64,000 nucleotides of DNA from Bacillus massilinigeriensis (GTDB taxonomy: Bacteria; Bacillota; Bacilli; Bacillales; Cytobacillaceae), in contig NZ_LT630337.1 of the NCBI RefSeq assembly GCF_900117315.1, positions 4,059,294-4,123,293 of the forward strand. The letters run 5' to 3'. The position numbers and the translations under genes were made by a program. Under the pieces are notes generated by a model, which had not been told where the DNA came from, searched no databases, and saw only the letters and a list, made by a program, of their open reading frames with translations. Below are positions 1 to 9,375 of the stretch, piece after piece; the first letter of the stretch is position 1, and each line of letters starts with the position of its first letter.

Positions 1-70
1 AAATAAAGATGCTAGTCACCACTAACAAGTGAAGTGGTAACCAGCACCCTACTGACAAGCACTATAATGG

Positions 71-790
71 TTATTCACCTAAATCAACATTATGATAAAC
101 CTGCTGTACATCATCTAAATCTTCCAATGCATCAATCATTTTTTCAAATTTCACTTGTGCATCTTCAGGAAGGGTTACTTCATTTTGCGGAAGCATGGTA
201 ATTTCTGCAACCGTGAATTCCGTTACACCAGCAGTCTTTAATGCTTCCTGAACAACATGAAACTGATCTGGTTCAGCATATACAATAACCGTTTCATCTT
301 CTTCGAGAATATCACGTACATCTAAGTCTGCTTCCATTAATAATTCTAGAACCTCATCAGATGTTTTGCCCTCTAATCCAATAACTGCGACTTTATCAAA
401 CATATAGGCAACAGATCCACTAACTCCCATGTTTCCACCGTTTTTCCCGAAGGCAGCACGCACATCTGAAGCCGTACGGTTTACGTTGTTTGTCAATGCA
501 TCAACGATGACCATCGATCCGTTCGGTCCAAAGCCTTCATAACGAAGCTCAGAATACGTTTCATCTGAGCCACCTTTTGCTTTATCAATCGCACGATCAA
601 TAATATGTCTTGGTACATTGTATGTTTTAGCTCTTTCAAGCACAAATTTTAAAGCTTGGTTGGCTTCAGGATCTGGTTCACCTTGTTTTGCAGCAACATA
701 AATTTCTACACCAAATTTAGCATAAATACGACTTGTATTTGCATCTTTTGACGCCTTTTTGTCCTTAATATTGTTCCATTTACGACCCAT
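71..790 (-). CDS. yeeI: YebC/PmpR family protein, YeeI type
   Basis: The 240-residue product has the usual length of the YebC/PmpR (TACO1) family. It opens with [18 protein letters not shown], the YeeI-type N-terminus of Bacillus, and then has the family [21 protein letters not shown] and RYEGFGPNG segments around residues 50-95. Family members are cytoplasmic and have been described as transcription regulators or translation-associated factors; I cannot tell which applies. A GTG lies three codons upstream (799), but the ATG at 790 has the better-spaced purine-rich site. No partner gene is visible. Confidence 0.92.
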   Translation of the reverse strand: MGRKWNNIKDKKASKDANTSRIYAKFGVEIYVAAKQGEPDPEANQALKFVLERAKTYNVPRHIIDRAIDKAKGGSDETYSELRYEGFGPNGSMVIVDALTNNVNRTASDVRAAFGKNGGNMGVSGSVAYMFDKVAVIGLEGKTSDEVLELLMEADLDVRDILEEDETVIVYAEPDQFHVVQEALKTAGVTEFTVAEITMLPQNEVTLPEDAQVKFEKMIDALEDLDDVQQVYHNVDLGE

Positions 791-1080
791 AACGAACACT
801 CTCTTTCTCTTTTATATACAAAAAAATTTTAATATGAAATGTGATGTTTCTTCAACCCTTTTAAATGTAGCTAGTAGTTCTATATCATCCTTTCATATTG
901 AAGGTTATATTACCTTTTAAAGATGTGAATTCATTCAATGATTATACCATATCTATATCTAATTATTTAATCCCCTTGAATAATTAAAAGAAATGAGCAA
1001 TTCCTAACCTTTAAAAAAATAATAGGACGCTTTGTAATTGGTTTTTAGCTTAAATATTTTTACCTCATTTCCATTACCTA
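791..1080. other. gene-free stretch
   Basis: AT-rich spacer between the divergent yeeI gene and the ABC exporter operon. I see no open frame with a ribosome binding site and no stable hairpin. The exporter promoter begins at its right edge. Confidence 0.6.
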
Positions 1081-1130
1081 TTGACCTTTTATCCTATTCG
1101 CTTATAATATAAGTGAGTAATCACTCACTT
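1081..1130 (+). promoter_or_regulatory. SigA promoter with TetR-type operator
   Basis: TTGACC (1081-1086) and TATAAT (1103-1108) are 16 bp apart. Directly downstream, over the expected start point, lies the near-perfect inverted repeat AAGTGAGTAATCACTCACTT (1111-1130, arms matching 9 of 10). GTGAGT/ACTCAC arms are common in TetR-family operators. The tetR gene is the third gene downstream, so autorepression of the exporter operon is inferred. Confidence 0.75.
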
Positions 1131-1147
1131 ATTAAGGAGGCTTAAAC

Positions 1148-1870
1148 ATGACTTCAACCATTGATATTCAAGAAGTGAGCAAAAGCTTTGGAAAAAAGAC
1201 GGTCTTGAATAATATCAGTTTATCCATTGAACCTGGTGAAATATTTGGACTTATTGGCCCGTCTGGTTCTGGGAAAACAACATTAGTTAAGATTATCGTT
1301 GGCATGGATCCCCCATCCCACGGAAATGTAAAAGTATTAAATACTAAGGTTCCAAATTTGAATTTATTGCAGAAAATTGGATATATGGCGCAAGCAGATG
1401 CTTTATATAATGATTTAACCGGTGAAGAGAATCTCTCCTTCTTCGCTTCCCTTTTCAAGCTTAAAAAGGATGTTCAAAGGAAGCGAATCGCCTATGCAGC
1501 AGAGTTAGTTAACCTGACCGCTGATTTAAAAAAGAGGGTTGAGAATTATTCAGGTGGAATGAAAAGAAGGCTTTCCCTTGCGGTTGCTTTAATTCAAGAC
1601 CCAGATGTACTCGTATTAGATGAACCGACTGTAGGGATTGACCCAGAGCTAAGGCTATCCATATGGGAGGAAATTGCTCGTCTAAAAAAGGCTGGAAAAA
1701 CAATTCTAGTCACTACCCATGTCATGGATGAAGCCGAGAAATGTGACCGTCTTGCCATGCTTCGGGATGGAAAAATTATCACTAGTGGCTCACCTATGGA
1801 ATTAAAAAGTAGATATGGAATTACCAGTTTAGAAGAAGTATTTTTGAAGGCTGGGGGGAATAATGGATGA
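1148..1870 (+). CDS. ABC-2 type exporter, ATP-binding subunit
   Basis: A 240-residue ATPase with Walker A GPSGSGKTT (about residues 38-46), signature SGGMKRR (about 136-142), Walker B VLVLDEP and an H-loop TTHVMDEAEKC. It matches the CcmA/DrrA-like group that powers ABC-2 exporters of drugs or lipids. AAGGAGG sits 7 bp before the ATG. The stop overlaps the start of the permease gene (1867), so the two are translationally coupled. The promoter-proximal palindrome and the downstream tetR gene suggest induction by the exported compound, which is unknown. Confidence 0.93.
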   Translation: MTSTIDIQEVSKSFGKKTVLNNISLSIEPGEIFGLIGPSGSGKTTLVKIIVGMDPPSHGNVKVLNTKVPNLNLLQKIGYMAQADALYNDLTGEENLSFFASLFKLKKDVQRKRIAYAAELVNLTADLKKRVENYSGGMKRRLSLAVALIQDPDVLVLDEPTVGIDPELRLSIWEEIARLKKAGKTILVTTHVMDEAEKCDRLAMLRDGKIITSGSPMELKSRYGITSLEEVFLKAGGNNG

Positions 1871-2973
1871 GACCAATTGCCTTAGTTCGAAGAATTTTCC
1901 GCCAAATGTTGCGTGATAAAAGGGCTTTAGCCTTAATGATGGTTGCACCATTGCTTATTCTTACATTGCTCCACTATTTATTTAACGGAAATACTAATGA
2001 CCCAAGGATAGGTGCCTATCAAGTCAACCCAACAATTATTGAGCAATTAAAGGATAAGGATATAAAGGTTATTGATTATGAACAATTAAAAAATGCTAAA
2101 AAGGTTATGAAAAATGATGACTTAGATGGTGTCATCAGCTTTAAGGATGAAAAATATCAATTAATTCTTAAAAATGACCAGCCTTCAACAGCAAAGGCTA
2201 TCCAAGTAAAAATCCAACAGGCGATTGCCTCTGAGAACGGAGCTAAGCAGGCGGAAAACTTATCCACCTTCCTGCAAAATATACAAAGTAAGCTAAAAGG
2301 GACACCTTTAACTATTGAACAAGTAAAAGCACCCACAATAGATACCTCTTATTTATATGGAGATGAAGATTCAACCTTTTTTGACCAGTTAAGTCCAATA
2401 TTAGTCGGATTCTTTGTTTTCTTCTTTGTCTTTCTTATTTCCGGAATTGCCTTATTAAGAGAAAGAACAACGGGCACTCTTGACCGCCTGATGGCAACCC
2501 CTATTCAAAGAAGAGATATCGTTATTGGATATTTGCTAGGATACGGCTTATTTGCTATTATTCAAACACTTATTGTTGTTTTTTATGCGGTTAAGGTACT
2601 TGATATTATGCTTGTCGGTTCTTTTTGGATCGTCATTCTCATTAATATTATCCTTGCACTTGTTGCATTATCTCTCGGGATTCTTTTATCAGCCTTTGCT
2701 AACTCAGAATTCCAAATGATGCAATTTATTCCGATTGCGATTATTCCTCAAATCTTTTTTGCCGGTATACTTCCCGTGGATGGAATGGCCAACTGGCTAC
2801 AGGTCATTGCTAAATTGATGCCAATGTATTATGGTGGTGACGCATTAGTTAGCGTGATGTATAAGGGATTAGGTTTAAGTGATATTAAGTTGGATCTCCT
2901 AGTTTTATTAGGCTTTGCTCTTGTCTTTATTGTCTTAAATATTTTTGCTTTGAGAAAGTATCGGAAAATCTAA
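1867..2973 (+). CDS. ABC-2 type exporter, permease subunit
   Basis: The 368-residue membrane protein has one N-terminal membrane segment (about residues 18-38) and an extracytoplasmic region of about 130 residues. At least five C-terminal membrane segments follow from about residue 180, with the ABC-2 motif LLRERTTGTLDRLMATPIQRRDI between the first two. This is the YhgE/YhfI-like ABC-2 architecture, acting with the ATPase whose gene overlaps it by 4 bp. The substrate cannot be deduced. Confidence 0.92.
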   Translation: MRPIALVRRIFRQMLRDKRALALMMVAPLLILTLLHYLFNGNTNDPRIGAYQVNPTIIEQLKDKDIKVIDYEQLKNAKKVMKNDDLDGVISFKDEKYQLILKNDQPSTAKAIQVKIQQAIASENGAKQAENLSTFLQNIQSKLKGTPLTIEQVKAPTIDTSYLYGDEDSTFFDQLSPILVGFFVFFFVFLISGIALLRERTTGTLDRLMATPIQRRDIVIGYLLGYGLFAIIQTLIVVFYAVKVLDIMLVGSFWIVILINIILALVALSLGILLSAFANSEFQMMQFIPIAIIPQIFFAGILPVDGMANWLQVIAKLMPMYYGGDALVSVMYKGLGLSDIKLDLLVLLGFALVFIVLNIFALRKYRKI

Positions 2974-3066
2974 ATCCAAAAGCAGTTTTATTAAACAGAT
3001 GCTATATTTTCCTTTTTTGATATAAATGTTTACAATTTATATGATATAAAATTAAAGGAGTTAACC

Positions 3067-3723
3067 ATGTCCGAAGAAGAATTGATGATCAGGCAGCTGT
3101 TTGATGAAGAAAAATTAACGGATAAGCAAAAAAAAATATTAATCGCAGCCATTGAATCCTTTTCTGAAAAAGGGTATGCTTCAACATCAACAAGCGAAAT
3201 AGCAAAAAAAGCAGGAGTAGCAGAGGGAACCATTTTTCGACATTATAAAACGAAAAAAGATTTATTAATGGCTATTGTTGCACCTCTTATGACCAAGATG
3301 ATTACCCCCTTTATTGTGGATGACTTTAATAAAGTACTTGATAAGCAATTTGATCGGGTGGAGGATTTTCTAAGAGCTGTTATTGAAAATCGAAGAGAGG
3401 TAATGAATAGGATTCTTCCGGTTGTCAAAATCATGCTCCAAGAAATCCCTTTTCAAACGGAATTAAGAGAACAATTTATCAATCTCATTGCTAAAAAAAT
3501 CTTCAATCGATTTTCATCTATCATTATTGATTTTCAGAAAAAGGAGCAATTGGTTGATTGGCCACCGGAAACAATTGCAAGACTGGCTATTACGAACATC
3601 CTCGGATATTTAGCAACTAGGTATATCTTTATGCCAGAAATTCAATGGAATGATGAACTTGAAACCGATAGAATCATTCACTTTATTATGAACGGGTTAG
3701 GAAAAACAAACCCAAATCTTTAA
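3067..3723 (+). CDS. TetR/AcrR family regulator
   Basis: A 218-residue protein with a TetR N-terminal helix-turn-helix at about residues 20-65 (KILIAAIESFSEKGYASTS, then EIAKKAGVAEGTIFRHYKTKKDLL). The divergent C-terminal half is presumably ligand-binding. It lies 93 bp after the permease gene on the same strand, with AAAGGAG before the ATG. It probably represses the exporter through the operator at 1111-1130; this link is inferred from position. Confidence 0.93.
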   Translation: MSEEELMIRQLFDEEKLTDKQKKILIAAIESFSEKGYASTSTSEIAKKAGVAEGTIFRHYKTKKDLLMAIVAPLMTKMITPFIVDDFNKVLDKQFDRVEDFLRAVIENRREVMNRILPVVKIMLQEIPFQTELREQFINLIAKKIFNRFSSIIIDFQKKEQLVDWPPETIARLAITNILGYLATRYIFMPEIQWNDELETDRIIHFIMNGLGKTNPNL

Positions 3724-3736
3724 ATAGGTTTTATAT

Positions 3737-3772
3737 GAAAAGGGAAATCCAGTGGATCTCCCTTTTCACTTT
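3737..3772 (+). terminator. terminator after tetR
   Basis: Arms 3737-3750 and 3754-3767 pair 13 of 14 with a 3-nt loop. The AT-rich tail follows the stem only weakly with T residues. It ends the exporter operon and may work in both directions, because a minus-strand gene ends at 3806. Confidence 0.75.
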
Positions 3773-3805
3773 TGATGAAAAAAACATATAGCATGCATAT
3801 AGTGC

Positions 3806-5194
3806 TTACTTCGTCTCTAATACCTCTTCCATCTTCTTCAGCTTCCGATAAATTACTGAACGATGAATACCTAGCTTATTCGCTGCCTGGGTTGCATTCC
3901 CCTCACATAAACTAAGCACCTTTTCAATATATCTTCCCTCGACAACTGCTGTAAAATCCTTCAGTAAACTAAGCCTTTCTTGATTACTTTCAATAAAATA
4001 ATCTAGCGTAAAACCATCCAGTACATTTTCTTCTGTCTGTTTATTGATACCTACCTGCCCTGTTACAACCAAGCGTTCGATATAATTTTTAAGTTCCCTG
4101 GCATTCCCTGGCCAATTATGAGCAAGAATTTGTTGGAACTCCTCGGCACGTAGAACAAAGTCTTTATTATATTTTTTATTGAATTCTGCTATGAAGCTCG
4201 ATACTAATCCTACTATATCTAATTTCCTTGTACGTAGAGGCGGAATATGAATAGGAATAACATTTATACGATAATATAAATCCTCACGAAACATGCCTTT
4301 TTTAATCATCTTCCACAAATCCCGATTTGTTGCAGTTATGATTCGACAATTAAGCGAGATATTTTTAGTTCCCCCCACTCTTCTCAACTCATTGCTTTCC
4401 AAAACACGTAATAATTTTGCTTGCATGTCTAGAGGCATTTCAGAAATTTCATCTAAAAATAACGTTCCTCCATTTGCCATCTCAAACATACCCATTTTCT
4501 CCTCTGTTGCATTCAAATAAGCTCCCTTTTCATAACCAAATAACTCCTGTTCAAATAATGAAGGTGGGATGGTGGCACAATTGATGGATACCATTGGACC
4601 ATTCCCTCGGTCACTTTTCCGATGTAAATATTTTGCAATGACTTCTTTCCCTGTTCCGGATTCACCATATAAAAGAACTTTACTGTCATAGGATGCGATC
4701 TGATTGCAAACCTGTACGATTGACTTCATTGCTAAGCTCTCTGCAACAATATCCATCTCTTTCCCCAATGGCCAGTCGTCCTTCTGTTGTTCCACTTGAA
4801 TAAGTAGTTTTTGATTAATATGATCATATGGTAGCTTTTCCTTATAATCGTTAGAAGTTGTTACAACCAGTTGTACAGTATCATCTTTATTTAAAATTGG
4901 AATAGCGGTAGATAATACATTAAATCCATTAATCGTCTTTACCGTTTGGCTAACTCTTTTCTTACTGTTGATTGCCTCCATCGTTATGGATCGATTGTAA
5001 TAACCTGCTTTCACTAAATCCTGCACATTAAATTTCAATAGTTCTTCTAACGACATACCAAGAGTTAAAGCAGTAAATTCATTTGATATTAATATATTTC
5101 CTTTCCCATCCGTGACAAATAGAGTAGAAGGTAAGTCATTAATATTTTCATTTATTAGATAATCTTTATAATTCTGGGCATCATCTTTTTTCAT
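3806..5194 (-). CDS. PAS-AAA+-Fis-type enhancer-binding regulator with altered GAFTGA loop
   Basis: A 462-residue protein with an N-terminal PAS-like sensor (about residues 15-110), an AAA+ domain with Walker A GESGTGKE (about 177-184), Walker B GGTLFLDE and WPGNARELKNYIERL, and a C-terminal Fis-type helix-turn-helix (GNATQAANKLGIHRSVIYRK). The family activates sigma-54 promoters through a GAFTGA loop, but here the loop reads GAYLNA (about 224-229). The ATG at 5194 is chosen over the TTG at 5206 because GGAG lies 6 bp upstream of it. It follows the CoA-transferase operon on the same strand behind its own terminator and is likely its regulator. Confidence 0.88.
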   Translation of the reverse strand: MKKDDAQNYKDYLINENINDLPSTLFVTDGKGNILISNEFTALTLGMSLEELLKFNVQDLVKAGYYNRSITMEAINSKKRVSQTVKTINGFNVLSTAIPILNKDDTVQLVVTTSNDYKEKLPYDHINQKLLIQVEQQKDDWPLGKEMDIVAESLAMKSIVQVCNQIASYDSKVLLYGESGTGKEVIAKYLHRKSDRGNGPMVSINCATIPPSLFEQELFGYEKGAYLNATEEKMGMFEMANGGTLFLDEISEMPLDMQAKLLRVLESNELRRVGGTKNISLNCRIITATNRDLWKMIKKGMFREDLYYRINVIPIHIPPLRTRKLDIVGLVSSFIAEFNKKYNKDFVLRAEEFQQILAHNWPGNARELKNYIERLVVTGQVGINKQTEENVLDGFTLDYFIESNQERLSLLKDFTAVVEGRYIEKVLSLCEGNATQAANKLGIHRSVIYRKLKKMEEVLETK

Positions 5195-5304
5195 AGATTT
5201 CTCCAAATCCTTCGTAAAATGAACTTTATTATACCTTTAATTATAGGAGGAAAACATGTTTATTACTATGTTAATATATAGTATTTAGTCTTTATAATTG
5301 AACA

Positions 5305-5346
5305 CAAAAACAGCCAAACCGCCCCTTTTAAGGTATCGGTTTGGCT
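5305..5346 (-). terminator. terminator of the CoA-transferase operon
   Basis: AGCCAAACCG (5312-5321) pairs perfectly with CGGTTTGGCT (5337-5346). On the minus strand the stem is followed by a GTTTTTG run. It lies just beyond the stop of the nitronate monooxygenase-like gene. Confidence 0.85.
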
Positions 5347-5362
5347 ATCAAGCTATTAATTA

Positions 5363-6304
5363 TTAAGCGATCACTCTTATGTTTCCTAGGTTATTTATAA
5401 CTTCTTGAGCCTCATTAAACATACTAGTAATCATTTCTTCTACTGTCGTAATTTCGTTACACATACCACAAATCTGTCCAGCCATTACAGAGCCTTCTTC
5501 TGTATCCCCTTCTTGAACGGCCTTACGTAAAGATCCTAGAGATAACTTTTCTAACTCATCACGTGATGCATTTTGTCTTTCAAGATTAAGAAATTCTGTC
5601 ACCATACGGTTTTTGATACTTCTTACAGGTCCACCAATACTTCTACCGGTTACAATAGTACTAGTATCATCTGCACTAACGACTGCTTGTTTAAAGTTAT
5701 CGTGAGTTGGACATTCAATTGTTGTCAAGAAACGTGTCCCAACCTGAACTCCTTGTGCTCCTAATGCAAATGCAGCAGCAATTCCTCTTCCATCTGCAAT
5801 TCCACCTGCACCAATAACTGGGATTGATACGGCACTAACTACTTGTGGTAATAATGCCATTGTAGTAGTTTCACCAACATGTCCTCCAGCTTCTGTTCCT
5901 TCAGCAACAATAGCATCAACACCTAAAGCTTCCATCTTCTTTGCAATTTTAACTGAAGGTACAACTGGGATTACGATAATTCCGTTCTTTTTAAAAGTTT
6001 CCATATAAGGAGCTGGCGTCCCTGCACCCGTTGTTACAATCTTAACTCCTTCTTCAATAATCACCTGAATAAGTTCAGGGATATTATGCATCATTAACAT
6101 TAAATTGACAGCGAATGGTTTATCAGTAATTTCTCTTGTTTTTCTAATCTCTTCACGAAGACGGTCTGCTGTAAGCCCACCTGAACCAATAATACCTAAT
6201 CCACCTGCATTAGCCACCGCTCCTACTAAAGGTGCTAGCGCTATTTGAGCCATTGCTCCTTGAAAAATTGGATATTTAATACCTAATAATTTTGTAATAC
6301 TCAT
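5363..6304 (-). CDS. nitronate monooxygenase / FabK-like flavoprotein
   Basis: A 313-residue TIM-barrel FMN enzyme. Recognisable segments are KYPIFQGAMAQIA at the N-terminus, GLGIIGSGGLT, VDAIVAEGTEAGGHVGE (about residues 130-147), PVIGAGGIADGRGIAAAFALGAQGVQVGTRFL and the basic GPVRSIKNRM. This family covers 2-nitropropane dioxygenase (nitronate monooxygenase) and FabK-type enoyl-ACP reductase; sequence alone does not decide. Its place after a CoA-transferase and a carboxylate carrier argues for a catabolic role. GGAGG precedes the ATG. Confidence 0.88.
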   Translation of the reverse strand: MSITKLLGIKYPIFQGAMAQIALAPLVGAVANAGGLGIIGSGGLTADRLREEIRKTREITDKPFAVNLMLMMHNIPELIQVIIEEGVKIVTTGAGTPAPYMETFKKNGIIVIPVVPSVKIAKKMEALGVDAIVAEGTEAGGHVGETTTMALLPQVVSAVSIPVIGAGGIADGRGIAAAFALGAQGVQVGTRFLTTIECPTHDNFKQAVVSADDTSTIVTGRSIGGPVRSIKNRMVTEFLNLERQNASRDELEKLSLGSLRKAVQEGDTEEGSVMAGQICGMCNEITTVEEMITSMFNEAQEVINNLGNIRVIA

Positions 6305-6376
6305 TATTCTCTTCCTCCATTACTATACAATTTTATTCATTATCACTTTTATCCAAATTCATTTCATAAATATCAA

Positions 6377-7618
6377 TTAAGCTGCTTTCGAAGATGTCAT
6401 AATCTCCCTTTGTTGTTTACTTTCCATAGATTTATACAAGATAGCTAAAGCAAACCCGACTAAAGATATAACTAAAGCGATATAAAAGGCATTAGTAAAC
6501 ATTCCATTGTTTGCTGCTGCGACACCATTTGCTATTCTTGGCCCAAAGAATGCTGCTCCAGAATAACCAATAAAAGTTACTCCATAGTTTACACCATAAT
6601 ATTTCATCCCGAATTTTTCACCTACGATTGATGGGAAGATCCCCATTGTTCCGCCGAAGCATAATCCGATACCTACAATAGCTACTGCAAATCCTAATAC
6701 AGAAGTGGATAATGCGATGGTTAACATCATGGCAGCAATAACTAGGTATATAGCCATTAAACATTTTGTACGGCCAATTTTATCAGATACTGCACCCCAG
6801 AAAACACGTCCTAGGCAATTGCTTAATGAATATAAACTAACATATAGAGCAGCTGTTGCTGCAGATAAACCAAACATCGTTTGTCCAATAACAGAAGCAT
6901 TAGATGTAACCATCATTCCTGATAATGCACCAATCAAAAACATACAAGCAATTACGTAAAAAATAGGTTTTTTAATCATTTCATTCCAAGGAATGTTAAT
7001 GCCACCTTTATTACCAGGAGTGGCTGGTGGGGTCCATCCTTCTGGAATAAACCCTTCTGGACATGGTTTAACCAATAAACTACATCCCAAAATGATTACT
7101 AAGAAAGCAAAACCAAGGGAAATAAGTGAAAATTGGACGCCGTTACTAGAAATTAATGCATTGGCAATTGGTGCAATAACAATGGTTCCTCCACCATAAC
7201 CAGCTGTTACTATTCCTGCTGCCAAACCTCTTTTGTCCGGAAAAAGCTTACCTGAATTTCCAATGGTTGAGGAATATACAATCCCTTGTCCGACTCCTGC
7301 GATTACCCCATATGTGATATATAGCATCCAAGGTGCTGTTGCTAATCCTGATAGAATGAAGCCAATACCAAACATGGTACCACCTAAAACAATTGCTGCT
7401 TTGGCTCCTCCCTTATCCACTAGTTTCCCACCAAGGATCATTGGTATTGGAGATATAGCAGCATTCACTGTAAAAGCCATCATAATTTCTGGCATTGTAG
7501 CATGAAATACTTTTGTAAGTGGTAGTGCAAAGATACTAAAGGCATATACTGCGCCTACACATAGATTAATTACGGTAGATGCAACTAAGATTGTCCATCG
7601 ATTAAGCTTTAAATTCAT
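6377..7618 (-). CDS. MFS transporter, oxalate:formate antiporter (OFA) family
   Basis: A 413-residue protein with about 12 membrane segments, resembling OxlT-type carriers (INLCVGAVYAFSIFALPL at the N-terminus, GVGQGIVYSSTIGNSGKLFPDKRGLAAGI around residues 105-135, and a second-half GRVFWGAVSDKIGR). The family exchanges small carboxylates. It sits between the CoA-transferase and the monooxygenase-like gene and probably imports the carboxylate that the CoA-transferase activates. AAAGG lies upstream of the ATG. Confidence 0.88.
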   Translation of the reverse strand: MNLKLNRWTILVASTVINLCVGAVYAFSIFALPLTKVFHATMPEIMMAFTVNAAISPIPMILGGKLVDKGGAKAAIVLGGTMFGIGFILSGLATAPWMLYITYGVIAGVGQGIVYSSTIGNSGKLFPDKRGLAAGIVTAGYGGGTIVIAPIANALISSNGVQFSLISLGFAFLVIILGCSLLVKPCPEGFIPEGWTPPATPGNKGGINIPWNEMIKKPIFYVIACMFLIGALSGMMVTSNASVIGQTMFGLSAATAALYVSLYSLSNCLGRVFWGAVSDKIGRTKCLMAIYLVIAAMMLTIALSTSVLGFAVAIVGIGLCFGGTMGIFPSIVGEKFGMKYYGVNYGVTFIGYSGAAFFGPRIANGVAAANNGMFTNAFYIALVISLVGFALAILYKSMESKQQREIMTSSKAA

Positions 7619-7653
7619 GGTTTAATTCCTTTCTAAATCCAATAATTTTAATA

Positions 7654-7681
7654 CCAACAAAGGGGTCTAACCCTTTGTTGG
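7654..7681 (-). other. intercistronic hairpin
   Basis: CCAACAAAGGG (7654-7664) and CCCTTTGTTGG (7671-7681) form a perfect 11-bp stem with a 6-nt loop between the CoA-transferase and MFS genes. No clean U-run follows on the minus strand, so it may tune expression or mRNA stability rather than end the transcript. Confidence 0.6.
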
Positions 7682-7709
7682 AGGGGATAAACTCCCAAGT
7701 TAATATAGA

Positions 7710-9293
7710 TTAAACTTGCACAGACTTATTTCTGTTCTTTTCAATAATGGAACTTAAATTTCCCCAGGTTTCCTGGAACATTCCTGAATCCATTACTTTT
7801 AAGTTTGGTGAAATTGCCGGCTCAAAGTCCATTTGGTCAAGAATATGGGTTTGTAAATCTACCCCTGGCGCAATTTCAGTTAAAGTAAGTTTTCCATTTT
7901 GAAGTTCAAATACAGCTCGTTCTGTTACATATACAACATGCTGATTAATTTCAGATGCATATGAACCACTAAATGTAATCTGTTGAACTCTCTTTATGAA
8001 TTTCTTAGCTTTTCCCTCTTGAACGATATTCAATTTTCCATCTTCGACTTTGACCATTAGGCCACCAGCCGTAAAGGTACCAGCAAACACAAGTTTTTTG
8101 GCAGCTTGAGAAATGTTAATAAATCCCCCACAACCTGCTACTCGTGTCCCAAACTTACTAACATTTACATTTCCAAACGCATCTGTTTGGGCTAAACCTA
8201 GAACTGAAAGGTCAATACCACCGCCATCATAGAAATCAAATTGAGCATCATGATCAACAATAGCTTCAGAATTATAGGCATGCCCAAAGTCTTTTAATCC
8301 TGCAGGTACTCCACCGATAGAACCAGCTTCTGTTGTAAGGATAAGTTGATCACTTACTCCTTCTTCAGCTGCAACCGTTGCAACGTTTACTGGAATCCCA
8401 ACACCAAGATTTAGGACCGTATTTGGTACTAGTTCTGCCGCTGAACGACGTGCAATCACCTTTCGCTCATCCAAACCAAGTGGTTCAACACTTCCTAATG
8501 GAACTTTGACATGTCCAGAAAAGGCTGGGTTATAATAAGTGTTTTCTGTTTGAAAATGATTTTCCGGCTTAGAAACAACAAGATAATCAACTAAAATTCC
8601 TGGAACCTTAATATCCTTAGGGTTCAATGAACCAGCTTGAGCGACTGACTCCACTTGAGCAATGACAATACCCCCAGAATTACGTACAGCTTGGGCAATT
8701 GGGAGTACCTCCATATGAAGCCCTTCTCTTTCAAGGGTTAAGTTTCCATTTTCGTCAGCAACTGTTCCACGAATTAATCCGATATTTATTGGGAATGACT
8801 TATATAACAACCAATCTTCCCCTTCAATTTGAATAACTTTTACAATATCCTCTTTTGTAGATGGAGACATTTTCCCACCTTCAACTCGTGGATCAACAAA
8901 GGTACCCATACCGACCTTTGTTATAACCCCTGGACGCTTTGCAGCAATTTCACGATATAGCTGTGTAATAACACCTTGAGGCAAGTTATAAGCTTCACAT
9001 TTATCTTCTTCGATTAAATTTGCCATTTTTGGAGATGCGATAGCAATTCCACCTATCCAACGTTTCACAAGCCCTTCATAACCTAAATGACTCATCCCTT
9101 TATCACGGCGATTTCCAACTGCACTTGCATGCATTACCGTTAGATTTCTGGGGTGCCCCGTTTGAAGGAATCTTTCTTCAATAGAGATTCCCATTTCTTC
9201 TGCCCAGCAAGATAATCCAAATCCACTTGCAGCTACTGTATCTCCATCTTTAATTAACTCTGCTGCTTTTGCAGCCGAAATTATTTTTGACAT
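7710..9293 (-). CDS. acyl-CoA:acetate/3-ketoacid CoA-transferase (fused subunits)
   Basis: The 527-residue protein carries both CoA-transferase family I halves in one chain. The alpha-like half begins KIISAAKAAELIKDGDTVAASGFGLS. The beta-like half, from about residue 270, contains LNLGVGIPVNVATVAAEEG and ILTTEAGSIGGVPAG, where the Glu of TTEAGS is the expected thioester residue. Fused enzymes of this kind (YdiF/propionate CoA-transferase type) move CoA between short-chain acids. The ATG at 9293 is preferred to the upstream GTG (9302) because GGAGTG lies 7 bp before it. It is the first gene of the operon. Confidence 0.9.
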   Translation of the reverse strand: MSKIISAAKAAELIKDGDTVAASGFGLSCWAEEMGISIEERFLQTGHPRNLTVMHASAVGNRRDKGMSHLGYEGLVKRWIGGIAIASPKMANLIEEDKCEAYNLPQGVITQLYREIAAKRPGVITKVGMGTFVDPRVEGGKMSPSTKEDIVKVIQIEGEDWLLYKSFPINIGLIRGTVADENGNLTLEREGLHMEVLPIAQAVRNSGGIVIAQVESVAQAGSLNPKDIKVPGILVDYLVVSKPENHFQTENTYYNPAFSGHVKVPLGSVEPLGLDERKVIARRSAAELVPNTVLNLGVGIPVNVATVAAEEGVSDQLILTTEAGSIGGVPAGLKDFGHAYNSEAIVDHDAQFDFYDGGGIDLSVLGLAQTDAFGNVNVSKFGTRVAGCGGFINISQAAKKLVFAGTFTAGGLMVKVEDGKLNIVQEGKAKKFIKRVQQITFSGSYASEINQHVVYVTERAVFELQNGKLTLTEIAPGVDLQTHILDQMDFEPAISPNLKVMDSGMFQETWGNLSSIIEKNRNKSVQV

Positions 9294-9309
9294 TCTTTTC
9301 ACTCCTATT

Positions 9310-9325
9310 TGTGAATCACTTCACA
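9310..9325. promoter_or_regulatory. Crp/Fnr-type box, proximal
   Basis: TGTGAATCACTTCACA fits TGTGA-N6-TCACA exactly. It lies 17 bp upstream of the CoA-transferase start, within the expected 5' leader, a position suited to repression. In Bacillus this consensus is used by Fnr and ArcR-type regulators. Confidence 0.65.
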
Positions 9326-9375
9326 TTATTTCTTAAAAAAATTTATTCCAACCAAATTTATATTCCAATTTAATT

